A DNA stretch of 64,000 nucleotides, taken from positions 36,933,107 through 36,997,106 of the forward strand of contig JAJEKV010000002.1 of NCBI GenBank assembly GCA_021234155.1. The letters run 5' to 3'. Below are positions 53,570-62,377 of this stretch, one piece after another. Position numbers and translations under genes: made by a program. This DNA comes from Isoetes taiwanensis (taxonomy: Eukaryota > Streptophyta > Lycopodiopsida > Isoetales > Isoetaceae). The notes beneath the pieces are model-generated. The model saw only the letters and a program-made list of their open reading frames with translations, was not told the origin of the DNA and did not search any database. Every line of letters begins with the position of its first letter. Positions within the stretch are counted from its first letter, which is position 1.

Positions 53570-55161
53570 TCGTGTTTAAACACGTCGATTTTAAGCACTT
53601 GTAAGCGGCGTCCGGACGGTGATTTCTACTATCCAGTACCGATTTTGCACCCATATGCTTCGTTTGTGCATGAAACTTAGGATTCTTTGCCAAAGCAATA
53701 GATCCTTGATTGTCATTAAAGACCATTGTTCCTTCCTTGACTAAATCTTTACGCAATGATTCGACAAGCCTTCTCAACCAAATTGCTTCTCTAGCTGCGT
53801 GTGTGGCTGCAATGTACTCAGCTTCTGTACTTGATAATGCCACAATACTTTGCTTCTTACTGCTCCATGAAATTGCCCCACTTGTGAGACCGAAAACATA
53901 TCCTGAAGTTGATATTCTCAAGTCAACCTCGCCCGCCCAATCTGCATCTGTATAGCCTAAAAGTATAGGCTTGTTTGCGGCCTTATAACACAGAACTAAA
54001 TCTGTTGTTCCTTTTAAATATCGTAATGTTTGCTTCACGCATTGGCAATGTACCATCCCCGGATCATCCATGAATTGAGATACTATTCCTACGGAATAGG
54101 CTAGATGAGGACATGTACATACCATGGCATATATAAGGCATCCCACCACTTGACGATAAGGAATCATCTTCATATTCTCTTGCTCTTCTTCTGAATTTGG
54201 AATCTGACTTCTAGATAGCTTCATATTAACCTTCATAGGCGTGCTCGCTGGCTTGCAGTTATTCATACCAAACCGTGCCAAAATGTCTTGGAGATAGCGA
54301 CGCTAAGACATGCATAACATTCTTCTCCCCCCGTTTCGAGTCACTTGAATGCCAAGACAATAATGAAGTTCCCCTAAATCAGTCATCTCAAATTCAGCAC
54401 TTAACTTCTTCTTGAAGAGGTTGAGATCCGCCAAGTTATTACTGAGCAAGATGCAATCGTCCACATATAGTACGACAACCAATAAAACTAAAGGTTTATG
54501 GAACTTGTAAACATTTGTATCCACTTCATTGCGCTCAAAGCCCCAAGGATAAAAGAAAATTATCAATTCGTTGATACCACATTCTTGGCGATTGCTTCAA
54601 TCCATAAAGAACTTTGCATAAACGGCATACTAAATGTTCGGCTCCCGGCTTCTCATACCCTTCAGGATGTTGCATATAGATTTCTTCATCTAACTTGCCA
54701 TTGAAAAAGGCGGTCTTGACATCCATTTGATGAAGCTCCAGGTCAAGAGTTGCTGCTAGAGATAATAAAGCTCGAATGGACACAAGCTTAACCACGGGTG
54801 AAAAAGTTTCAGTAAAATCAACCCCGACGACTTGTGTAAAGCCTCTTGCAACTAATCGAGCTTTAAATCTTTCAACAGAACCGTCAGCACACTGCAACAA
54901 CACTGCTTCCAAGATATCTTCATCGTCTTCATCATCCCCCATGATGGTCGCATCAATAACCCCAGGAGAAGGTACTACTCGGGCTGCCATTAAATCTTTA
55001 TAGACAAGATGCTCGCGGAAAACAACATCTTTCCTATAAAAAATCCTTCGCTGATGAAGATCATAGAGGCGGCTACCCTTAATATCATCACCATATACCA
55101 AGAAAATTGCCATTTGAGATTTAAAATCCAACTTTCTTCGCTTTTCTTCAGGAACGTGCAT
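53570..55161 (-). pseudogene. copia-1 reverse transcriptase and RNase H
   Basis: RT from FKARLVARGFTQVVGVDFTE (54,850) through HQMDVKTAFFNG and LYGLKQSPRMWY to LLVVVLYVDDCILLSNN (YVDD catalytic box, about 54,470); it is split by a frameshift near 54,550 and a stop at 54,303. RNase H runs from 54,281 and includes GYTDADWAGE, LSSTEAEYIAA and FNDNQGSIAL, then decays after TKHM. The two enzymes would make the double-stranded DNA copy. Confidence 0.85.
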
Positions 55162-55220
55162 ATGCCAAGCACCTAAAAATTCAAAAGTTTGCTATACTTG
55201 GCTTTTGACCTGTCCAAAAC

Positions 55221-56200
55221 TCATATGGAGTTCTTCCATGAACATGTAAGTACTCGATTCCTGATATACACTGCTATCATCAATGCTTCACCCCAAAAAT
55301 ACTTAGGTAGTCCTAAATGTGCCAACATACATCTCACTGCCTCGACTAGGGTCCGATTCATCCTCTCAGCAACACCATTTTGAGAGGAGTAGAAGGATTT
55401 GTGCATTGTTGTTGGATTCCCGCTGAAGCACAATACGAATGGAAAGCACCTGACATACACTCACCACCACCATCACTGCGAAGTACTTTCAAAGGACGAT
55501 TGGTCATCACTTGTATCGAGGGCATGATAGTGTTTAAAGCTGATAAATGCTTCCGATTTGCGAGCTAATAGATACACTTTCACCATACACGAGTAATCAT
55601 CAATGAATGTGATAAAATACTTCTTGTAACCAAGTGATTCAGGTTGTAGAGCTCCGCAAATATCACTAGAATGCCCTCAGTCCAGGTACTGCTTTGTTGA
55701 GGAAGGGACTTCCTATGTTGCTTCCCTAGCACACAAGCATCACAAAAATCCACTCGTGCGTGAACATTGATGGCCAATCCATCAACTAAGTGCTTCAATA
55801 CATCTCCTTGATTGCAGCAAAATGAAGGTGTCCAAGCCTTCGATGCCACAAGTCTAGGGCATTGTTCTGCTGCGTCCTAACTGTGAGCATCATCTCTAGA
55901 CTAGAATTATGGTGTTTGGAGACAATCTTTGCATCCAATCTATACAAAGATTCATATCGTTTGCCTGTCGCCAGTATCTACATGTCCGCTGCAAGAACTT
56001 GACAACCATAGTGATTAAATAGCAATTTGTAACCCGCATCGGCAATTGCTCCAACTGATAACAAGGTCTTTGTGATCCCTGGTACAAAGAATACCCTCTG
56101 AATCACACTTGTATTACTTGCAAGGTTACGTATCTGTATGCTGCCCATGCCCATAATGTAATGGAGCGTGTCATCTCCAAAGAGAACTCTCGTCCCCAGA
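55221..56200 (-). pseudogene. copia-1 integrase
   Basis: The HHCC finger is partly visible (CDACVLGKQHRKS, about 55,745). DDE-core fragments lie in several frames, ending with SSQNGVAERMNRTLVEAVRC (55,400), which holds the catalytic Glu. The W-G-E-A...A-V-Y-I-R-N-R segment typical of copia follows. Frameshifts near 55,570 and 55,850. Confidence 0.75.
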
Positions 56201-56287
56201 TAGAGGCTACAAATCCTAAAAATGTTCAGTCATGTGTTGAGTTGCCCCCGAGTCAACCCAAAGAATTCATTCCTCATCCTTTTGTAC

Positions 56288-57340
56288 TTAATTTCCAGTT
56301 TCAGATTTTGCCATAAAGCCTTTTTCATGTTCTAAGTATACTGCCAATGCATGCTCCTTGCCTTTTCCAGCATGCAATGGACATTCTCGCTGTAGATGCC
56401 CAGCCTTATTACATACGAAACAAAGCCTCGGACGTTTTTCAGTATTAGAATTTCTTAGAGAATCTTCCACTTTGAGATGATCTTGCCTCCATGCTGCTAC
56501 TACCATGTCCTCGATCATTGCCATTGCCATATTCTGCCTTACTCTTTTTCGGTCCATTATACTCTTTCTTCGGCTTATAGACTTGAGAGCGTTGTTTAGC
56601 AAACATGGCCACGAAACTTGAATCACGCGCCTTCTCCCTTCCACAAGCAATGAAGCAATGATATGCTCCAACAAAAATCCCTGGACAATGTATAGGTAGT
56701 CATCACGTGACTATAGGATTAAGGAAGATTTGTGAACAAAACTACTTTCACATCCTCCTCGCCCACTTTGGCATTAATTCCGGCTAATTGGTGCAGTAGG
56801 GATCGTAATTTGTTAATATGCTCTGCTAAATCATCACCCTCATTCATGGATAAATCAAACAGTTGCTTTTCCAAGATCATTGCCGAGTGCTTCGCCTGCG
56901 CTCCAAAGATCTGCTCCAAAATGTTCCACATTTCCTTCGCATCCTTTGATAAATCCACATGATGAATATGAGCATCTCCTAAGCCAAGCCCAATCATGGC
57001 CATGGCTTTTCGATTCTTAGCATCCCACTTCATGAGTTCTGCAGCATCTGGGTGCCTTTGACTACTCCATAAAGATCTTTCTCAATAAGATGAAACTTAA
57101 CCTGCCATGTATGAAAAATTTTACCATTAAATTTTTCAATGATATACTTGCCTCCAGAAATCGTCTCCATGCTTGCTTTCTTGTAAAAAAAAATTAATTT
57201 CTTGGAGGAACCGGCATCACTTTTTATATATCCCAATCGCTCAAAAACGCTTCTGCGGCGATTGTTATTTCTGATCTGCATCCTTCTTCTTTGAGCCAAT
57301 CTTTGATTGATTCTTGATACCGCTCTTTGTACTCTTAAAG
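56288..57340 (-). pseudogene. copia-1 Gag with CCHC zinc knuckle
   Basis: Pieces in order: GGKYIIEKFNGKIFHTWQVK (57,170), MKWDAKNRKAMAMIGLGL (57,033), the helical LYDLSM-like region with a stop near 56,719, then after a gap of changed frame the knuckle CFVCNKAGHLQREC (C-x2-C-x4-H-x4-C, about 56,410), followed by a His/Lys tail. It packages element RNA. At least two disablements. Confidence 0.75.
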
Positions 57341-57541
57341 ATTGGAGGAGAATCCGTTGCCACTTAGAAGCCATCACCGTGTTCTGATACCATATCACAA
57401 AAGTAAGCAATTGAAGGAGAACAAAAACTCAAAAGATGGATTATGCTGGTTGGAATAGCCCCAACCGTGGCTTACAGATGCTAGTGCCTCTCCATCCTGC
57501 CTCTTTTGGCTTTGTCCACGTCATCATCTGACACGTCTGTC

Positions 57542-57701
57542 TATTAAACAAGTGAATAACAAGTAAATAACAAGAGGAGTTGTTCATGCAATATATATAA
57601 CTTGCCGAAAAGGCAAAGTATCTAATAATAGAAAGATAGATATGTTAATAATATAGTATATCTAGATAATATTATATGTGAGGCCTAGAATGCCTCGAAC
57701 A
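57542..57701 (-). repeat. copia-2 3' LTR (160 bp)
   Basis: Matches 62,107-62,293 except for a missing block of about 27 bp (the GCTTGCACAAGATGATTC region) and a few substitutions. Confidence 0.9.
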
Positions 57702-57712
57702 CCCCCCCTGCA
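57702..57712 (-). other. copia-2 polypurine tract
   Basis: GCAGGGGGGG on the minus strand ends exactly at the 3' LTR start. Confidence 0.8.
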
Positions 57713-57790
57713 ATCTTGGTCTCACGTCTAGAACAAAATAGACCAAGGGTGCAGACACTCCAACACGCCTACCCCTGCTGCGACCTTGGT

Positions 57791-57875
57791 CTAGTAGAAG
57801 TATTACTACCAGGATGAAAAACCCCCGCCCTTTCAGGTTTTCGAGGGAAAACCTTAGCAGTAATAAGTCGACTAG
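57791..57875 (-). ncRNA. Conserved-core stem-loop, copy 3, in the copia-2 3' untranslated region
   Basis: On the minus strand the arms CTAGTCGACTTATTACTGCT and GGTAGTAATACTTCTACTAG pair at both ends with an internal bulge. The core GGTTTTCCCTCGAAAACC, then GAAAGGGCGGGGG and TTTTTCATCC, matches copies 1 and 2 closely. It lies between the end of RNase H and the polypurine tract. Confidence 0.6.
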
Positions 57876-57921
57876 CCAAGCATGATGATCACTCTCCAAT
57901 AATTCCAAGAGAGATAGAAAA

Positions 57922-60002
57922 TTAAAGATGTTTCTTCGACCCTAATGATTTCGTAAAGATATCCACAACCATAGAGTCAGTCAGGCAATACTCCAAGACA
58001 ATCATCCTTTTCTTAACCTCCAGCTTCACATAATGATAATGGACTTCAATGTGCTTAGATTTAGAGTGTAAGACTTCATCTTGAGACAAATTGATAGTAC
58101 CCTGGTTATCACATAATAGCCGTGTCGGCTGCAATTGCACTTGTTGAAAACATTCCAATATTCATCGCAACCAAACAAGTTCTCGACTCGCTAAAGAAGC
58201 AGCAACATACTCAGCTTCGGTTGAAGACACAGCAACACAATGCTGCCTTTTACTAAACCAGGAAACAAGAGACTTATCAAAGAAAAAACAAGCCCCGCTA
58301 GTAGATCTCAAAGTGTCATTATCTCCAGCCCAATCAGCATCAGTATAACCATAAAGAGTAAGAGAAGTATGGCGATCTTGCTTTCTGTAAAAAAAAGTCC
58401 ATAATTGTTAGTGCCTTTTAAATAATGAAGAACTCGCTTCGCAGCTTGCCAATGTTTGATGCCTGGATCCTGCATGAATTGACCCAATGTGTTAGCTGCA
58501 ATGCTTATGTCAGGACGAGTAGCATGTGCCAAATACATCAAGGCTCCAACAAGACTAGCGTATGGAACTGATTTCATCTGAAGTCTCTCGGTATCTGAAA
58601 GAGGAGAATCTGAAGTAGACAAAGAATACTTCCGAGAACTTATAGGCAAAGGTGTAACTTGACTCTTAGCGTGTTCCAAACCGAACTTTTTAACCATATC
58701 ATTAATATACTTGTTTTGACGTAACTGCAACCATCCTTTGCTTCTATCTCTAGTCACTTCAATTCCCAAACGTGAACGGATCGCCCCAAGATCAACCATC
58801 TCAAAAGCCGTTGAAAGATCTCGCTTGACTTGATTGAGGAAATTGATATCATTAGCAACTAAGATCGTATCATCAACATATAGAGCTATAATAACAAATC
58901 GTCCATTACATCTCTTGACATAAAGATTCGAATCTGCTGCACTAGGAAGATATCCTGCTGATAATAGGAAATTGTTCATCTTCAAGTACCATGCTCGTGA
59001 AGCCTGCTTAAGCCCATATAGAGATTTTCGCAACCTACATACCATAGCCTCCTTCCCTTGAACAACATAACCAACTGGTTGCTCCATATAAATTTCTTCT
59101 TGAAGATCACCATTAAGAAAAGCCGTCTTAATATCCATATGATGTACTTCCAAATCATAGGCAGCTGCAAATGCTAAAAGAGCCCTTACAGTAGTTAGCC
59201 GAACTACAGGTGAGAATGTTTCAGTATAATCAACACTTGCAACTTGAGAATAACCTTTTGCAACCAAGCGAGCTTTAAACTTATCAAAAGTACCATCAGC
59301 TCGATATTTAGTCTTGAATGTCCACTTGCATTTAACTGTCTTCCTTCTAGGAGGCAATTCTATCAACTCCCAAGTTCCCTTATGAATTAAGGAATCATAT
59401 TCAGCATCCACAGCAATTTTCCAATTTACACTCTGTGGAGAAGCAACCGCCTCATCATAAGTGGTAGGATCATCTGTAATAGTAAAACAAGAATAAGTAT
59501 CATCAAGATAATAACATCCGGCATGATAGTCCAAAATTCTTTTAGTAGGTTGCCAATGACGGTGTCAGGAGGAAATAATATTAGGTGCAACCGGTGCCAC
59601 ATCCATGCTACCATTATCATCATCAGGACTCATCGAGACAGACATATCAGGAAGTTGATGAAGGACTAATGAAGGATTGTGAGCGGATGTAGAAGTATGA
59701 GGAAGTATATGAGATGGTAAGATAGGATTCTGAGCACTAGTAGTATTTGGAGAACTTAGGACAAGAGGATCATCATCCTCTTCAGTATGAAAATCACGCA
59801 ATATGACAGTTGAAGCTGTGGGATTGTAGGTTTCACGAGCCATTCGTGTCTCATCAAAAATAACATCTCTTCCCAAGATGACTCTTTGTGCCTCAATATC
59901 CCAAAAGCGATAGCCACTGGTGTCAAAAGAATATCCCAAGAAAATGCACCTTCTAGACATCGGGTCAAGCTTTTTACGAGTAGAGATATGTACCCAAGTC
60001 AA
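57922..60002 (-). pseudogene. copia-2 integrase tail, reverse transcriptase and RNase H
   Basis: 59,565-60,002 holds the GYSFDTSGYRFWD block and a Ser/Pro-rich linker. The frame at 59,534-58,308 is a nearly full RT: VDAEYDSLIHKGTWELIELP, FKARLVAKGYSQVASVDYTE, HHMDIKTAFLNG, LYGLKQASRAWY, IIALYVDDTILVAND (YVDD). It then runs to the start of RNase H (RPDISIAANTLGQF). A frameshift near 58,380 precedes YTDADWAGD, and a stop lies near 58,160 inside the RNase H. DNQGTINLSQ and HIEVHYHYVK complete it, ending at 57,922. Confidence 0.88.
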
Positions 60003-60005
60003 ACA

Positions 60006-61130
60006 TCAAAAAATGCGCAAATGTGCAACATCCGGCTTATCGCCAAACCATAACTGATATGGAGTCATATCACCTAAAGCAACAGAAAGCAATCTATTCT
60101 GAAGATAGACAGCAGTTGCCACAGATTCTGCCCAAAAAGAACTTTTAAGTCCCGCATGAATCAACATACAACGGGCAGCATTCAAAATAGTACGATTCTT
60201 GCGCTCAGACACTCCATTCTGCTGAGGTGTATAAGGAATAGTAAACTCATGATGAACACCTTCTTCAACACAAAATTGAGTGAAAGCATGCGATTTATAT
60301 TCACCACCATTGTCACTGCGCAATCTTTTCAATCGCCTACCCATTTGTGTTTCAACCATCCTCTTGAACTCCTTGAACTTAGCAAATATCTCAGACTTGT
60401 TCTTGAGAATATAAACATGTGTATATCTAGAAAAATCATCAATGAATAGTAAAAAGTAGCGACCACCTCCATGTGAATATGGCAATGGACCACAAATGTC
60501 AGAGTGCACCAAGTCAAGAATATTAATTGTCGAAATCTCAGATTTGAAGAACGGGCGCCTATGCAATTTTCCAAGAGCACATGTATCATAACCGCCCATA
60601 GACTTTGAAGATAAAGCCTTATTACGTTCCAGGGCCACAAGATAAGGGAAACTGACATGACCAAACCTGCGGTGCCACAGCAACGACAAACCACTTCCTT
60701 TGTCTGTCGCCATATTCATAAAATCAGCAGTGAGATTAATTTGATAAAGATGTCCCATGCGGTGAGCAGTAGCTAATATGCAACCATCAACAATGAAGTG
60801 ACAAACATTTCGTTCAAACTGCACCACAGCACCTAAGTCAGCAAGTCGAGAAACAGAAAGCAGTGTTCGGCGCAATCTAGGAACATGGAGAACACCTCCT
60901 AGAATATAGACCCCAGATGAGGTCTGTATACGTAAATCTCCAATACCTTCTACCTTATGACAAGTATCGTCACCAAGATACACCAATTTTTGAAAGTGGA
61001 TAGGAAAATAATTTACCAAATGCTCCTTGGCATAAGTCATGTGCGAAGTTGCTCCTGAATCAACAATAAAATAAGTGGATGAATCCATCAACATAGCCTG
61101 AGCTTCATAAAAAATTGACGAAGATGACAA
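60006..61130 (-). CDS. copia-2 protease and integrase (374-codon open frame)
   Basis: Aspartic protease active site FIVDSGATSHMT at about residue 23, followed by the pre-integrase region, then an HHCC finger (WHRRFGHVSF...YDTCALGK, the first Cys of the pair apparently Tyr). The DDE core follows: LVHSDICGPL, RSDNGGEYKS, NGVSERKNRTILN. The frame stops at 60,006 (...DVAHLRIF), and the expected continuation, TWVHISTRKKLDPMSRR, lies one frame over at about 60,000-59,565. So the polyprotein is split by an indel or stop here. Confidence 0.88.
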   Translation of the reverse strand: MSSSSIFYEAQAMLMDSSTYFIVDSGATSHMTYAKEHLVNYFPIHFQKLVYLGDDTCHKVEGIGDLRIQTSSGVYILGGVLHVPRLRRTLLSVSRLADLGAVVQFERNVCHFIVDGCILATAHRMGHLYQINLTADFMNMATDKGSGLSLLWHRRFGHVSFPYLVALERNKALSSKSMGGYDTCALGKLHRRPFFKSEISTINILDLVHSDICGPLPYSHGGGRYFLLFIDDFSRYTHVYILKNKSEIFAKFKEFKRMVETQMGRRLKRLRSDNGGEYKSHAFTQFCVEEGVHHEFTIPYTPQQNGVSERKNRTILNAARCMLIHAGLKSSFWAESVATAVYLQNRLLSVALGDMTPYQLWFGDKPDVAHLRIF

Positions 61131-62000
61131 TTAGAGTCCTCATGATTATACTTTCCACAAAAAGAACACCCAGGGTCCTTATTGCCAGTAGCCCGTGGAA
61201 AAGCACGATTTGTGCCACCGGAAAATCCACCACTAGAATCACGTCGAGCAGAAAAATTCCGTTTGGGGATATATACTTCTTTTTAAAACTTTTTATATGC
61301 AACATAAAAAGCCTTTTCACCTTCACTAGGCTCTCTAGCACGTCGAGAACCTGTAAGAATTTGCTCATCAGGAGTGATATGAACAACTAAATTCCTCTAG
61401 GGGAACAACCTCATGCTTCACTTTTCGAACATGATCTTTCAATGATAAACATGCACTTTCAAAAGCCAAATCTTCTTTATTAAGAAGAACGGTGACTATA
61501 GCGTCAAAATCATGAGGCATCGTGCCTAACAACATGACAGGTAATTGCTCTTTCTCCACCGGTGCCCCAGCTGCTGACAATTGTTCTACCAATTCTTTGA
61601 ATTTATCAATATAATCATCAATGGAATCTGTAACCATATACTTTAAACTGTTCAATTTATTACGTAGATGCAACACTTCTTGTTTTGTCCGCTTCAAATA
61701 AATTTTATCCAAATACTCCCATACTTCATTAGCATGCTCATATACTTCGGCATCAACAAGAATAGAATCTTTAAGGGCATAAAGTATCATGCCTCGAGCA
61801 ACCTGATCTTTATCATCTCAATCTTCTACTTCTTTACGCCATGCATCATACTGAGGCCCTTGTGTCAAAAGAACCCCAGGCGCACTTTCAGGTTGCAGAG
61901 GACGCACCACCACTCCTAACACAACATCAATAACTTTGTCATTTCGAAGTACAATTTTCATCTTCGTTTTCCATGCAGGATAACCTGTCCCATCAAACAT
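61105..62000 (-). pseudogene. copia-2 Gag with CCHC zinc knuckle
   Basis: It starts FDGTGYPAWKTKMKIVL (62,000), hits a stop at 61,818, and continues in the same style with the UBN2-type helical gag core (ILYALKDSILVDAEVYEHAN..., YIDKFKELVEQLSAAG). After a frameshift near 61,390 it reaches CSFCGKYNHEDSNC (about 61,160), a C-x2-C-x4-H-x4-C knuckle. A tandem duplication of about 48 bp lies in the leader just upstream (62,000-62,093). Confidence 0.85.
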
Positions 62001-62094
62001 ATAGAGCGTCCTTGTTCAGTCGCCCCACGTATGGAAACCGTTAACACATAGAGGGTCCTTGTTCCAGTCGCCCCACGTATGGAAACCGTTGCCT

Positions 62095-62106
62095 GCTCTG
62101 ATACCA
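62095..62106 (-). other. copia-2 primer-binding site
   Basis: On the minus strand it reads TGGTATCAGAGC, the standard complement to the 3' end of initiator tRNA-Met used by plant copia elements. It directly follows the 5' LTR. Confidence 0.92.
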
Positions 62107-62293
62107 TATTAAACAAGTGAATAACAAGTAAATAACAAGAGGAGTTGCTTGCACAAGATGATTCAATTAATGCTTTTCATGCAATACATATAACTTGCCA
62201 AAAAGACAAAGTATCTAATAATAGAAAGATAGATATGTTAATAATATAGTATATCTAGATAATATTATATGTGAGGCCTAGAATGTCTCGAAC
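62107..62293 (-). repeat. copia-2 5' LTR (187 bp)
   Basis: Starts (minus strand) TGTTCGAGACATTC and ends TTGTTTAATA directly before the primer-binding site. An unusually short LTR. Confidence 0.9.
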
Positions 62294-62298
62294 ACTGT

Positions 62299-62353
62299 CT
62301 GTTGGAGAACGTGACTGCTGAGCTGAACTGCCACGTCATGACATTCTCCAACA
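62299..62353 (-). repeat. Outer part of the copia-1 5' LTR
   Basis: It begins (minus strand) TGTTGGAGAATG at 62,353 and carries its own inverted repeat: TGTTGGAGAA at 62,298-62,307 against TTCTCCAACA at 62,344-62,353. Copia-2 separates it from the rest at 57,541. Its edge is 24 bp from the oxidase stop codon. Confidence 0.75.
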
Positions 62354-62377
62354 ATATCTGAACGCTAAAGAATAAGT

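Larger units (their letters stand above)
57542..62293 (-). mobile_element. Complete inner Ty1/copia element (copia-2), 4.75 kb
   Basis: Bounded by LTRs (5' LTR 62,293-62,107; 3' LTR 57,701-57,542) and a 5-bp duplication CTGTC (57,537-57,541 and 62,294-62,298). The primer-binding site and polypurine tract are in the expected places. Gag, protease, integrase, RT and RNase H follow in copia order. Five or so frameshifts or stops remain, few for this length, so it is younger than copia-1, into whose LTR it inserted. Confidence 0.92.
53570..62353 (-). mobile_element. Outer Ty1/copia element (copia-1), 3' truncated, split by copia-2
   Basis: The minus-strand order is 5' LTR (62,353-62,299 plus 57,541-57,393, interrupted by copia-2), primer-binding site TGGTATCAGAAC (57,392-57,381, initiator-tRNA-Met type), gag, integrase, reverse transcriptase and RNase H. 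The LTR starts TGTTGGAGAA. No 3' LTR is visible; sequence similarity fades in the RNase H end near 53,570. All coding parts have frameshifts or stops. Confidence 0.82.
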
